From CAZFDT01 sp964518335 (lineage in GTDB: Bacteria; Planctomycetota; Phycisphaerae; Phycisphaerales; Phycisphaeraceae): a stretch of DNA of 64,000 nt. The notes beneath the pieces were generated by a model, which did no database searches, was not told where the DNA came from, and saw only the letters and a program-made list of their open reading frames with translations. A program made the position numbers and the translations under genes. Shown piece after piece: positions 42,376 through 51,507 of this stretch; the stretch's first letter is position 1, and each line of letters starts with the position of its first letter. The stretch is from the NCBI GenBank assembly GCA_964518335.1, contig CAZFDT010000012.1, positions 26,895 through 90,894 of the forward strand. Direction: 5' to 3'.

Positions 42376-43491
42376 TCACGACACGAGCTGCGGCAACCGC
42401 ATGCGCCACTCGGTCAGCGGCGTCCAGCCCAGCTCGTCGCGCCAGCCCGCCAGATCGGCCAGCAGGGCGATGGCGTGCGCGTGCAGCGACGTGCCCACGA
42501 CATCCGACTGCGCCCCGGCGGCGGCGAGCCGGATGCCGCCGTGGTTGTCCAGCGAGCGGTCGGGGTAATAGCTCATGGCGCCGTCGGGCCGGCACATCGG
42601 CTCGAAGCGGGGTAGCAGCTCGCGCGCGAGTCGGGCCACCTCATCGCGCCGGTGATCCGTCGCCCGCAGCGCGATCGCCAGCACCAGCGCCACGTCGAAC
42701 GTGCTGCACGCCTCGAGCTTCTCGGCGATGAAGGCGTCGCGCGCGATGCCCTCCAGGCACAGATCGATCACCCGCTGCGGGTACTGGATCGGCAGGTCGG
42801 TGATCGGCAGGAGCTGAATCCAGATCTTCATGATCCCGTTGATCTGCTGATGCAGCGGCACGTCGTCGTGGGCCGTCCACGCACCGGTCGTCGGCGACTG
42901 CTTGCGCACCAGCCAATCGACGGCGGCCTCGATCACCGCCTGGCTGTGTGCGTCGCCGAGCAGGCGATTGAAGTGTGCGAACAGCACGATCGCCCCCGTG
43001 CGCGAGCCGCTGCCCCAGGGAAGGGTCCAATCCAACTCCTGTTCGAGGAAGCGCACCAGCGCGTCGGGGTCGGCGAAAACCTGGGCGTGCTGAATCCTGT
43101 AGCGCGGCCGACCGCCGAGTTCCATCACCGTGCACAGCGCGTTGCGCGAGGTCCACAGGCGAGCGTTGAACCGTTCGAGCGGCGTCGGCTCATCGCCGGC
43201 GGCGAGGATGTGACGCTCGATCGCCGGGTCGATGAGCAGCCCGTCCTCGGGCCGCTGATGCGACAGCAGGTAGTCGATCCACGCCCGTTTGCGTGCGTCA
43301 TCGGGCAGCCCCGCCCGCCCGCCCCCGGTGGTGTAGATGACATTGTGCATCATGTGCGAGCTGTCGATGTCGAACGGCTCGTACGCGTCCAGGGCGTAGC
43401 GAAAGCGACCGGCCCCCTCGGGATGGGTCACGCGATCGATCCAGGCCGGCAGCGTCGTCTTGAGTCGGGCCAACCAGGGCGGCAGGGTCAT
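42376..43491 (-). CDS. Alpha-alpha-barrel protein of unknown substrate
   Basis: 371 residues from the ATG at 43491 (AGGTG upstream). Helical repeats with aromatic residues (IDYLLSHQRPEDGLL, YPDRSLDNHGGIRLA) suggest an alpha/alpha barrel as in terpenoid cyclases and glycan-modifying enzymes. No signal peptide. It follows the PEP-CTERM gene with a 4-base gap. Its location in the carbohydrate locus suggests a sugar-chain substrate, but no catalytic residues are certain. Confidence 0.7.
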   Translation of the reverse strand: MTLPPWLARLKTTLPAWIDRVTHPEGAGRFRYALDAYEPFDIDSSHMMHNVIYTTGGGRAGLPDDARKRAWIDYLLSHQRPEDGLLIDPAIERHILAAGDEPTPLERFNARLWTSRNALCTVMELGGRPRYRIQHAQVFADPDALVRFLEQELDWTLPWGSGSRTGAIVLFAHFNRLLGDAHSQAVIEAAVDWLVRKQSPTTGAWTAHDDVPLHQQINGIMKIWIQLLPITDLPIQYPQRVIDLCLEGIARDAFIAEKLEACSTFDVALVLAIALRATDHRRDEVARLARELLPRFEPMCRPDGAMSYYPDRSLDNHGGIRLAAAGAQSDVVGTSLHAHAIALLADLAGWRDELGWTPLTEWRMRLPQLVS

Positions 43492-43495
43492 GAAC

Positions 43496-44281
43496 TCACC
43501 TCTGCCTGCGGCCGACAAGCACCATCGCACCGCCCAGCCCGACCAGCGCCATGCTCGCCGGCTCGGGGATCACGTAGGTGATCTCCAGCATCGGACGGAA
43601 TGAGGGCGTGGTGGCGAAGTCCTCGCTGTAGAAATCCACGTAGTTGGTGCCGGACTCGCTGGCGGCCCGGAGGATGAAGCTGGCGCTGACGTTGCTGCCA
43701 TCGACCCAGCCTTTGACGACGTTGAGCGCGTCGCCGGTGAGGTCGAACGCAAGCTGGGTATTGAGTGGCGATGGATTGCCACTGATGGTGGTCCAGCTCA
43801 CCGTGTCGATCACGCCGCCGTAGTTGGCGCCCGCGCCCCCGCCGCCGGCCCAGGGCGTGCTGGTGGCCTTGTTGGTCCACGACACTTCGTTCTCGACCCA
43901 GTTGTTGTCGCTGGCGCCAAGGACGCGAAGCTCGGCGTCGCCGGCGCCCTCGAACGCCGTGTCCGTCGTCAGCAGAAGGCGGGCGCTGACGATTTGTGCG
44001 GAGGTGAAGCCCAGGTCCAGCGTGGACAGGCCCGAGAAGCGGATCACGCTGCGTCGAGTGGCACCGGCGCCTTGCTGGCCCACGCGCATGATCGTGTTGT
44101 TCGTCAACGCGGTGCCCGGCACCTCCTCGCGCATCCAGTTCGACTCGGTGCCGGCGTAGGTGAGGCTGTCGATCACCAGCCCGTCCTGCACATTGAGCAC
44201 ATCGGCGTGCGTGTCAATCACCGGCAGAGCGAGGGCGAAAGCAGCCGCCAGTCCGAGCGTTCGTTTGGTCATCCGCAGCAT
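43496..44281 (-). CDS. PEP-CTERM exported protein with DNRLRE-like domain
   Basis: 261 residues. AAGGAGG precedes the ATG at 44281. A signal peptide (RTLGLAAAFALALPVIDTHA), a beta-rich domain (about 25-230) resembling disaggregatase-like CBM96/DNRLRE modules (VIRFSGLSTLDLG, RLLLTTD, WVDGSNVSASFILRA), then the sorting signal VIPEPASMALVGLGG plus a helix and RRQR. It would be processed by an exosortase and placed on the cell surface or in the matrix. A carbohydrate-binding role fits the locus. Confidence 0.88.
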   Translation of the reverse strand: MLRMTKRTLGLAAAFALALPVIDTHADVLNVQDGLVIDSLTYAGTESNWMREEVPGTALTNNTIMRVGQQGAGATRRSVIRFSGLSTLDLGFTSAQIVSARLLLTTDTAFEGAGDAELRVLGASDNNWVENEVSWTNKATSTPWAGGGGAGANYGGVIDTVSWTTISGNPSPLNTQLAFDLTGDALNVVKGWVDGSNVSASFILRAASESGTNYVDFYSEDFATTPSFRPMLEITYVIPEPASMALVGLGGAMVLVGRRQR

Positions 44282-44352
44282 CTGAAACCTCCTTGGGTTA
44301 CGGGATAGGTTCAAGGGCATTGACGTTGACGACGGCACACGCGCCGCCGCGA

Positions 44353-45447
44353 TCATCGCGTCGAGGCAAAGACGGTCTGCCCCGGCTCGAAGGTGACGGG
44401 CACGCGCAGGGCCTGCGGCACATCGGCGCCGGTGGCGATCATCGACAGCGTCGCCATCGCACGCTGGCCCACCTGGGCCCAGTCGCACACCACGTGCGTG
44501 ATCGTCCGGCCCGGCCAATACGCCTCCGGCGGATACAGCCCGTAGTCCACCGTGGCCACCGACAGCGAACGCGACTCGATCCGCGAACGGAATTCCGCGT
44601 CCCGAATCAGCGGCAGCAGATAGCTCGACGACGTGAGCACGAACGCGCTGACCTCTTCGTGGCACGACAGATAATGATCCAGCAGCAGCGACGCGAGCTT
44701 CTCACGGTCGAACGGCTTGATGTCCATGAACTGCCAATTGCATTGAAACTCCGAGCCTCGCGCGGCATGGACCTCTTTGAGCGCACGAATCCACGTCTGG
44801 CTGTACGACTCCTGGATGCTCGTGCCGACCACCGCGTAGGTGTCGTGCCCGTGCGCGACCATGCACTCGTCGAGAAGGCGCGCGGCCTGGGCGTAATCGG
44901 GCGCGACGTAGAACGGCCGGGCGTGCGGGTACTCGCGACCCACCACCACCGTCGGCACCGCGCCGGCGCAGCGCTCGACCAGCGCCATCTGCTCGGGACG
45001 CGGCTGCAGCCAGAGCATGCCCGACATGCCCCGCTCGCCGAGCTGCTCGATCCACGACTCGGGGCTGGCAGGACGACGATCGGCGTGCAGCACGCTGAGG
45101 TGACACTCGTGCTCGTCGGACCAGCGGGTGACGCCTTCGAGCACCCGCGAGGTGAACCACGCCGAGCTCGAGTCGGCCCACCAGGGCGGCACAAAGCCGA
45201 TGTTCTTGCCCTCGAGGCTGCCGATCGACGCGACCAGCGGCTGGAGATAGGTTCCCCGGCCGCGCCGCCGCGTCACCGCCCCCTGCTCCTCGAGCACCTT
45301 CAGCGCCCGGCGCAGCGTGTCGCGCCCCACGTCCATTTGCGCGGCCAACTCGCTCTCGGCAGGGAGACGCTCGGGCTCGCCGAGGCCCTTGCGCCTGCCG
45401 GTCAGGTCGTCCATCACCCGTACATATAAGGCCGTCGAGGCGGTCAC
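44353..45447 (-). CDS. GntR-type DNA-binding / LacI-type ligand-binding regulator
   Basis: 364 residues, GTG start at 45447 with AAAGG six bases upstream. Residues 1-68 are a GntR winged helix (LPAESELAAQMDVGRDTLRR, then VLEEQGAVTRRRGRGTYL). Residues 75-360 follow the periplasmic-binding-protein fold used by LacI regulators, for a small sugar. This is the AraR-like architecture that controls sugar-use genes. It is divergent from the glycosidase gene; the shared 138-base region has the candidate operator at 45582-45599. Confidence 0.88.
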   Translation of the reverse strand: MTASTALYVRVMDDLTGRRKGLGEPERLPAESELAAQMDVGRDTLRRALKVLEEQGAVTRRRGRGTYLQPLVASIGSLEGKNIGFVPPWWADSSSAWFTSRVLEGVTRWSDEHECHLSVLHADRRPASPESWIEQLGERGMSGMLWLQPRPEQMALVERCAGAVPTVVVGREYPHARPFYVAPDYAQAARLLDECMVAHGHDTYAVVGTSIQESYSQTWIRALKEVHAARGSEFQCNWQFMDIKPFDREKLASLLLDHYLSCHEEVSAFVLTSSSYLLPLIRDAEFRSRIESRSLSVATVDYGLYPPEAYWPGRTITHVVCDWAQVGQRAMATLSMIATGADVPQALRVPVTFEPGQTVFASTR

Positions 45448-45477
45448 AGCAAACCTTTCTGAATCATTAGTTTGCCA

Positions 45478-45505
45478 ATTATTGTGATTTTCTGTCGTGT
45501 GTCAA
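45478..45505 (-). promoter_or_regulatory. Predicted sigma-70-type promoter of the regulator gene
   Basis: On the minus strand TTGACA (45500-45505), 16 bases, then AATAAT (45478-45483), with the start site expected near 45471 and the GTG at 45447. The region is strikingly AT-rich compared with its neighbours. Confidence 0.65.
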
Positions 45506-45581
45506 GTGCTTTGTCCTTGATCGCGCCCATTTCTTTGCTAATATGGCGGCACACTGGCCAGATTCGACTTGGATTGACAAT

Positions 45582-45599
45582 TGATATGCATATTAATAT
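45582..45599. promoter_or_regulatory. Candidate operator between regulator and glycosidase genes
   Basis: TTGATATGCATATTAA-type near-palindrome centred on ATATGCATAT (two symmetric mismatches over 18 bases), overlapping the proposed glycosidase start at 45586. It is preceded by TTGACA (45574-45579). The position suits repression by the divergent regulator. Confidence 0.45.
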
Positions 45600-47490
45600 G
45601 ACTAGCCTGCCAACCATACTGCTCACCTGCCTTGCCGCCGGCGCAGCGGCCGCACCGCCCGTCCACGAGAACTATCTCGACGACCTCTATCCCCCGGCCA
45701 TGGTCCTCGAGGAAGCGCCGGTCAAGGATCTGGTCCAACGCTTCCAGACCACGGACGGGCGTGTCCGCCTGGATTCGGCCACGACGCTCGCCGGCCAGCC
45801 GGCATTGAAGTTCGAGGTCGCCGATCCCACCAGCAGCAGCCGACGGGCGAGCGCCGAAGCGGTCGTGCCCGTGCGACCCGGCCAGCTCTATCGGTTCAAG
45901 GCTGCGTACCGCACGGTGCCGGCGCCCGACGCATCGCAGATCGGCGGCTACGGCATGCTCACGCTGCACTGGCTCGGGCCCGACGGCCGATCGCTGCCGA
46001 CGCGGGACAAGCTCATGTCGCGCCCCGGCGCCGAAACGGATTGGACGGCACGCGACATCAAGGCCCTGGCGCCCCCGGGCGCCACGCACGCCAGGCTCGG
46101 GCTGGTCGCGGGTTGGCACGAAGCGCACGCCTCGGCCGCCGCGTGGTTCGGCGCCATCGCCTGGTCGGTCATGCAGCCCGCGCCCGTGCAACTGTCGCTT
46201 TCGCCGCGCGTCCTGCGCAACCTCGACGAGCCGATGACGATTCGCATCGAGCGCACCGCCATCGCCAACCTCACCACCGACGGCCGATTCATCGTGCGCC
46301 TGCATGGCCCGACCGGCGACACGTTGCGCCAATGGGTCGAGCCCATCCTCATCACGTTGCCGTGGCAGACGACGCTGCGCCTGCCCCCGGGCGCGGAGGG
46401 CGGATCGGTCAGCGTGACCATCGAGCCCGTGCGCAACCAGCCGGGCTACACCGGGTATCGGGTGAGCGAGTCGCTGCTGGTGGCCCACAGCGATGTGTCG
46501 TCGCGGCTGCGTGACGGGCGATTTGTGATGGACGGGCAACCGCGCCTGGTCATCGGCGCCTACCACGCCGAGCCGCCCGATTACGCGGCGCTGAAGGAGG
46601 CGGGCTTCAACGTCGTGATGACCAAGCACTACGACGCCGACGCGGCGAAGAAGGAGCTCGACGAGCTGCAGGCCCTGGGGCTGTATGGATTCGAGCACCT
46701 GGGCGGCGGCGGGCAGACGCTGGCCAACCGCGCGCGACTGCGACCCGTCATCGAGGCGATCGGGGACCACCCCGCGCTGCTGGCGTGGAACCTGATGGAC
46801 GAGCCGACGCGCAAGGGCATCGGGCCGCGCGAGATCGCCGAGCATGGCGTGTGGGCGCAGTCGCTGGCGCCGCGCGTGCCGACGACGGTCAATGAGGCGG
46901 GGCCGTATCTGTTCGATCATTTCGGCCCGACGACGGATGCGTTTTGCGTCGATCCGTACCCGGTCTATTTCTGGGCGGGGCTGCGCCGGGCGGGCGATCC
47001 GCCCGCGGACCTGGCCGGCGTCACGCGCTGGATGAACCACGCCCGTGCCGCGACCCCGCCGGGGCGGGCACTCATCGGCATCGTCGAATGCTTCACCTTC
47101 GATCCCGCCGCACAACCGGCGGCCACCGGCGAGGAAGTGCGCAACATGATGGCCCAGGTCATCGCCAGCGGCGCCTCGGCCGTCATGATCTACAGCGTCC
47201 GCGACACCGGCGGGTGGCGACTGCTCGAGCAGCCGCAGTTCCAGACCATCAAGGCGTTCAATCGCGAGCTTCTCGAGTTGGAGCCGTGGCTGGTGACCGA
47301 CCCGATCCCCGCCGCGCAGGCGCCGACGCTCACGTGCGACCGACCCGACCACCTGCTGGCCGCCACGTGGGTGCGCGACGGCAAGCCGTTGACGGTGCTG
47401 ATCAACCTGGATCGCCAGCCGCTTGCGGTCGTGATGAACGACGCGCCGATCGCGCTCGACCCGTTGGCGGTGCGCTGGATCCGACCTTGA
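45586..47490 (+). CDS. Exported TIM-barrel glycosidase-like protein
   Basis: 634 residues from the ATG at 45586; 45598 is equally possible because neither has a clear ribosome site. A signal peptide (PTILLTCLAAGAAAA) is followed by beta-sandwich-like regions (about 40-320) and a TIM-barrel domain. NLMDEPTRKG places Glu406 where clan-A glycosidases have the acid/base residue, and LIGIVECFTFD places Glu501 at a nucleophile-like site. These suggest a retaining glycoside hydrolase, family not assigned. It is probably induced through the divergent regulator. Confidence 0.75.
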   Translation: MHINMTSLPTILLTCLAAGAAAAPPVHENYLDDLYPPAMVLEEAPVKDLVQRFQTTDGRVRLDSATTLAGQPALKFEVADPTSSSRRASAEAVVPVRPGQLYRFKAAYRTVPAPDASQIGGYGMLTLHWLGPDGRSLPTRDKLMSRPGAETDWTARDIKALAPPGATHARLGLVAGWHEAHASAAAWFGAIAWSVMQPAPVQLSLSPRVLRNLDEPMTIRIERTAIANLTTDGRFIVRLHGPTGDTLRQWVEPILITLPWQTTLRLPPGAEGGSVSVTIEPVRNQPGYTGYRVSESLLVAHSDVSSRLRDGRFVMDGQPRLVIGAYHAEPPDYAALKEAGFNVVMTKHYDADAAKKELDELQALGLYGFEHLGGGGQTLANRARLRPVIEAIGDHPALLAWNLMDEPTRKGIGPREIAEHGVWAQSLAPRVPTTVNEAGPYLFDHFGPTTDAFCVDPYPVYFWAGLRRAGDPPADLAGVTRWMNHARAATPPGRALIGIVECFTFDPAAQPAATGEEVRNMMAQVIASGASAVMIYSVRDTGGWRLLEQPQFQTIKAFNRELLELEPWLVTDPIPAAQAPTLTCDRPDHLLAATWVRDGKPLTVLINLDRQPLAVVMNDAPIALDPLAVRWIRP

Positions 47491-47507
47491 TCGTGGAGCT
47501 GAAAGTG

Positions 47508-48209
47508 ATGTCGACTCGATCCCGATTCGCCGCATTTACCCTCATCGAGCTGCTGGTGGTCATCACCATCATTGCGCTGCTGATTGCGATCATGCTTCCC
47601 GCGTTGCAGAACTCGCGCGAGATGGCCAAACGGTCGGCGTGCCTGAGCAACACGCGTCAGCTCACCACCGCCATCAACGTGTACGCCCACGATCGCAAGG
47701 GCATGATGCCCTATCTCTACACGACCGATCCGAACGGGCCCGACTACGATCTGTGGAAGACGTACATCATCTACACCCCCAATTTCCCCACGCCGCAGAC
47801 CTGGTGGGGGCTGGGGCTGCTGTTCAACCTCGATTACCACCGATCGCGTGCGGGCATGTTCTGTCCGAGCATGCGCCATCCCGAGTGGCAGCAGAGCACG
47901 CCGGTGAATCCCTGGCCGGCGCGCGTCGCCTACAGCTACCGGGCGGGCACCCTCGACGGGCTCACCGCCGATCACTACGACCTGCGGGTGGACGCCAACC
48001 ACAATCGCGCGGTGATCGCCGACTTCTGGACCCTCGACGAAACCTCCAACCCCGGCCAAGGCGACCTGATGTTCAGCCACCGCGACGGATACAACGTCTC
48101 CTTCGGCGACGGCCATGGCACCTACCGCCGCACGGGCAAACCGATCATCACCGGCGCCAACGACACGCTCATCATGCTGGCGTGGCGCCAGGTGTTCGAC
48201 GCCAAGTAG
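47508..48209 (+). CDS. Prepilin-type protein with H-x9-DG-like tail (planctomycete pseudopilin)
   Basis: 233 residues, ATG at 47508 with GGAG upstream. FAAFTLIELLVVITIIALLI is the class III prepilin signal, followed by the large planctomycete-type domain. The C-terminal SFGDGHGTYRRTGK is a variant of the H-x9-DG motif region in this group. In planctomycetes such genes are numerous and often sit beside glycoside hydrolases. It lies 17 bases after the glycosidase gene. Confidence 0.87.
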   Translation: MSTRSRFAAFTLIELLVVITIIALLIAIMLPALQNSREMAKRSACLSNTRQLTTAINVYAHDRKGMMPYLYTTDPNGPDYDLWKTYIIYTPNFPTPQTWWGLGLLFNLDYHRSRAGMFCPSMRHPEWQQSTPVNPWPARVAYSYRAGTLDGLTADHYDLRVDANHNRAVIADFWTLDETSNPGQGDLMFSHRDGYNVSFGDGHGTYRRTGKPIITGANDTLIMLAWRQVFDAK

Positions 48210-48221
48210 CAGGCAGACCTC

Positions 48222-49577
48222 ATGAGCAAGACGCCCCTGGGCAATGTGCCGCTGGCCAATCGGCCGATCCGCCTGACGCTGCGCGACACGCCGCGCTTCG
48301 AGCGCAGCACCCGCAAGCCGAGCTTCCGCTCGTTCCATCAGGAGCGCGCCCGGGCGTGGCCGGACCGCGCGGCGTGGGTCGCGTCGCTCCGCGCCGCCTG
48401 CCGCTGGTTGACCGACGTGTCCATGGTGCGCACCGACACGCTGCCCAAGGCGCAGAATCCCTACGACTATGACTACGCCAGTTGGCGCGGCGCCGTCCGC
48501 GAGTACGACACGCGCCACGGCCAGTGGCTCGTGTTCGGACCCGTCTGGCACACCGGGCAGGCCGTCAAGGCGCTGGCGATGGCGGGGCGCCTGCTTGGCG
48601 ATCAGGCGCTTATCCAGGCGGCGATCGATGCCGCCGGGTTCGTCCGCCGCGCCCAGATCAACGATCCGAGCGACCCGGACGACGGGGCTGTGTTCGCCCA
48701 GGAAAACGCCAACCGCGATGTCTCGGCGACCTCCTGCATGCTCGAGTCCCTCGACGGGCTGATTCATCTGGCCGAGGTCACCTCCGACCCGACGTGGTGG
48801 GACGCGGTGCTCCGCTGTGTGCGGTGGGCGCACCGCCGGCTGTTCCTGGCCCAGGAGGGATTGTTTCTCGACGACTTTCTGATCGCCGATCGCTCGCCGC
48901 GCTCGTCGCCCAACACGCTACTGCACGGCGTGCCGGGCCGGCCCCTCATCGACGACGCGATCTTCCTCAAGGCCTCCATCCACGCCCACGACGACGCCCT
49001 GGCCCGCGCGTTCTACACCACCGCCGAGCGCCTGCTCGCCGAGGAAGAGCCCGCCGGCAACTGGATCAACTTCCCGCCCTGCGATTCGGTCGCCGGCCTG
49101 GTCCACCCCAGACAGGGCTACTGGTGGGGTCGTCCCATGATCGCCGCATGGAAGCACAGCGGCGATCAGCGCTACCTCGCCTGCGCCCTGCGCGTCGCCG
49201 AGTGGTACCGCCAGGCTCAGCGCCTCGACGGCGGCATGTTCCGCATGACCGATCGCCACTTCCGCACCTCGACCCACGACGACGCCACCAGCGGCGTCCT
49301 CTGCGCCGCCCTGGTCTGGCTCGACCTCATCCTCGCCGGGCACGGCCAGGCCCACCTCCATCCGCTCCGCCACGCCCTGGCCTACGGCTATCGAATGCAG
49401 TTCGGCCAGACCAGCGATCCCAACCTCGCCGGCGCCATCCTCGAGAAAATCCTCGCCCCCGACGGCACCGACCGTCCCAACTTCGCCGTCCGCGACCTGG
49501 GGACCATCTTCTACATCCAGGCCGTCGTCTCCATGCTCGACCAGGGCCTGGAGCGCACGCTCGGCCACGCGCACTGA
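48222..49577 (+). CDS. Alpha-alpha-barrel protein, possible glycan-active enzyme
   Basis: 451 residues, without a signal peptide. Helix pairs with aromatic residues (WHTGQAVKALAMAGRLLGDQ, YWWGRPMIAAWKHSGDQRYL) recur through the sequence, as in (alpha/alpha)6 barrels of unsaturated glucuronyl hydrolases and related enzymes. The catalytic residues are not identified. It is 12 bases after the pseudopilin gene, the last gene of the rightward operon that starts at 45586. Its role in the same sugar pathway is inferred. Confidence 0.75.
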   Translation: MSKTPLGNVPLANRPIRLTLRDTPRFERSTRKPSFRSFHQERARAWPDRAAWVASLRAACRWLTDVSMVRTDTLPKAQNPYDYDYASWRGAVREYDTRHGQWLVFGPVWHTGQAVKALAMAGRLLGDQALIQAAIDAAGFVRRAQINDPSDPDDGAVFAQENANRDVSATSCMLESLDGLIHLAEVTSDPTWWDAVLRCVRWAHRRLFLAQEGLFLDDFLIADRSPRSSPNTLLHGVPGRPLIDDAIFLKASIHAHDDALARAFYTTAERLLAEEEPAGNWINFPPCDSVAGLVHPRQGYWWGRPMIAAWKHSGDQRYLACALRVAEWYRQAQRLDGGMFRMTDRHFRTSTHDDATSGVLCAALVWLDLILAGHGQAHLHPLRHALAYGYRMQFGQTSDPNLAGAILEKILAPDGTDRPNFAVRDLGTIFYIQAVVSMLDQGLERTLGHAH

Positions 49578-49594
49578 CGCCCCCGCCTCCGCAG

Positions 49595-50062
49595 TCAGCC
49601 CAGGCGCGGCAGTCGTGCGCGAACGCCCGACGACACCGGCGAGCGCAGGTGCTCGGGCAGCTTCGCAAGCTGTGACGCCAACTCCGGTTCACTGCGCGCC
49701 CCGGACGCTTCCAGGGCCTTGAGTGCATACAGCAACGCACCCATGCTGTGGTCGGCGGCGTGGGCCGTGGCGACCGCGTGCCCGGCCGCACGCGCCGCGG
49801 CGATCGCCGCTTTGTCCTTGACCTGCCGCGCGGCGGCATGAGCCGCCAGCGAGGCCTTCATCGCGGCCCCGGTCCTGACCTCGCCGTTGGCCCAGGCGCG
49901 GGCGGTCGCCAGCGCCTGCTGCGGACGAGTGTCCTCACTGTGGCGGGCGAAAAGGTGCACCACCCGCTCGGCGCAGTCCGCGGCCCATCGAGCCAGGAGA
50001 ACGTGATCCGCACGCCCGAGCGGGCCTCCTCGATGAACAGCCACGAATCGTCGATCGCGCAT
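49595..50062 (-). CDS. Imm5-like putative immunity protein
   Basis: 155 residues from the ATG at 50062 (50071 is also possible; the frame stays open to 50212 without similarity). The start RDRRFVAVHRGGPLGRADHV, then LARWAADCAERVVHLF and helical Ala-rich repeats (AAHAAARQVKDKAAIAAARA) match the Imm5-like group of putative immunity proteins. No matching toxin gene was found nearby. It is convergent with the alpha-barrel gene. Confidence 0.7.
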   Translation of the reverse strand: MRDRRFVAVHRGGPLGRADHVLLARWAADCAERVVHLFARHSEDTRPQQALATARAWANGEVRTGAAMKASLAAHAAARQVKDKAAIAAARAAGHAVATAHAADHSMGALLYALKALEASGARSEPELASQLAKLPEHLRSPVSSGVRARLPRLG

Positions 50063-50414
50063 GAGCGTCATCCCGGTGGCCTGACGAATAAGGCCTCGCG
50101 TCGGACCTGCGTCACCGATCGGCCATAGGTCCCGGCGTCGAGCCCCGCAAACATCCCCACACAACCCCAAGCCCTCCACCAACGCCCTGCATTCATCCGC
50201 GCGGACACACAAACCATTGTCGCACGGCTCGGCACGGTTCGTACCCGGCGGATCTGGACATTTTAGCCTTCGGGCTTGTTTCGGATTTCGAGCTTCGAGC
50301 TTCGGATTTCAGCGGAAGCTCCAAGGTCCCCGGCCCCCGCCCCCGGAAGCCCGCCCCCGCAAGTCGCCCCCGCAAGTCGTCCCCGGGAAGTATCTGATCG
50401 CGATGCATGGACAG
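50063..50414. other. Repeat-rich 352-base stretch without a clear gene
   Basis: Holds a TTTCGGATTTCGAGCTTCG-type run (about 50278-50307) and a 13-base periodic array of GCCCCCGCAAGTC-like units (about 50333-50393), related to the 12-mer in the FAD oxidoreductase gene. Open frames here lack coding character. Confidence 0.6.
50333..50393. repeat. Array of GCCCCCGSAAGT-type units
   Basis: Four or five related units with 13-base spacing (CCCCCGGAAGC, GCCCCCGCAAGTC twice, TCCCCGGGAAGT). The word ACTTSCGGGGGC is its complement. Confidence 0.7.
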
Positions 50415-50810
50415 TCATCCAGCCGCGATGCCTTGAATACTTCCGGGGGTGAACCGCTCTTTCTGATGATTCATCACGGGCGTGTTCACCGCAGCCAGTG
50501 ACCCCATCTTTCGGGGGTTCCAATCCACCTCATCACGCATCATCGCCCACGCGATGATCAGCATCTTGCGGCCCACTGCAACGGCCGCCTTCTTGCGTCG
50601 CGTCTTCTGCCCGCCGCTGACCCGGTCGAACAACGCCTGGGCCTGATCGCACTGGCGCGTAATACCCAAAGCCACGTTGAGCAGCAGCCGACGCACCAGG
50701 TGTGGCCCGCGCTTGCGGATGCGGGCCTGACGATCGCTCGTGCCCGACTGGAACTGGCGCGGCGTCAGACCCGCGTAGCAACTCACCTGCCGGGCGTTGG
50801 CGAGGCGTCA
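50415..50810 (-). pseudogene. IS110-family transposase, C-terminal fragment
   Basis: The frame reads LANARQVSCYAGLTPRQFQS, then GTSDRQARIRKRGPHLVRRL, the second conserved block (Transposase_20) of IS110 transposases. The N-terminal DEDD catalytic domain is absent: an in-frame stop lies just upstream of this block near 50815. The 3' end also departs from the family after VAVGRKMLIIAWAMM. It is a truncated, inactive remnant. Confidence 0.8.
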
Positions 50811-51507
50811 GACGTCAGGCGGCGAAACCGAGCCGGGCGTTGACCGGGCGGCGGGAGCGGTTATAATGTTTGGATTATGTTCGTTACGCCGTTCATTGCG
50901 AAGCGGGCGCGCGGTCTGGAGGCGACGGCCACGATCGATCCCAACGAACTGCCGGCGGCGGGGCGACGGGGCGAGTGGACCGATCGGGTGGAGAACGCGG
51001 TGACGTATGGGGCCACCATGGGGCCATCGAAGGGCATCTTCACGCACGGCGACCCGCGCCGGCCGGCGACGGACAACGCGGCGCGGCCTGTTCGGGCTCA
51101 TCTTGCCCGTCGGAACCTGCAACTTGCTCTACGTGGTGATGATCAAGTTGATGCCAAACCCGTCTGGGACGCTATGGGAGGGGGCGGGGCGCGGCAACTT
51201 GATGCTCGGATCGTGCAACTTGTTGTGTGTGGCCACAAGTTGAGTTGGTTGGGGGGGGGCGTCGGTCGGGGACCTTCCGGGGCTATCTGGTCTTGTCGTA
51301 CTCGTTCTCGTACCTCGCAATCGTACTCGTGTCCCGCCTGCGACGGATGGATGCCGACGAGTACGAGGACGAGGTACGAGAAAACATCCGCGGCCGCTCA
51401 ACACGGCGATGGCCCTGCCGCTTGACTGCTCGCCACGGTCGGCCAAGACTGTGGGCGCGTTGTGGGACCGACGCATGGGGCGGCCTGGCACGATGGAGGT
51501 GTGACCG
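50811..51507. other. About 700 bases without a recognised gene
   Basis: Frames exist (for example from 50877, starting MFVTPFIAKRARGLE), but none shows a family or strong coding pattern. GCAACTTG words recur at 51118, 51197 and 51216. A G9 homopolymer lies near 51251. The 51305-51382 inverted repeat closes the stretch. It may be decayed DNA around the transposase remnant. Confidence 0.5.
51305..51382. repeat. Inverted repeat of TCGTACTCG-type units
   Basis: TTCTCGTACCTCG (51305-51317) pairs perfectly with CGAGGTACGAGAA (51370-51382), and TCGTACTCGT (51321-51330) with ACGAGTACGA (51357-51366). The 26-base arms match at 23 positions and enclose 26 bases. Confidence 0.8.

Noticed and set aside
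50333..50393. A CRISPR array
   Set aside because: Units are 12-13 bases with no unique spacers; it is a simple tandem repeat.
50415..50810. A complete insertion sequence
   Set aside because: Only the C-terminal part of an IS110 transposase is present, with an in-frame stop just upstream, and no element ends were found.
50877..51425. A 182-codon plus-strand gene
   Set aside because: No family, no ribosome site, and unusual composition after codon 120. Not supported as a gene.
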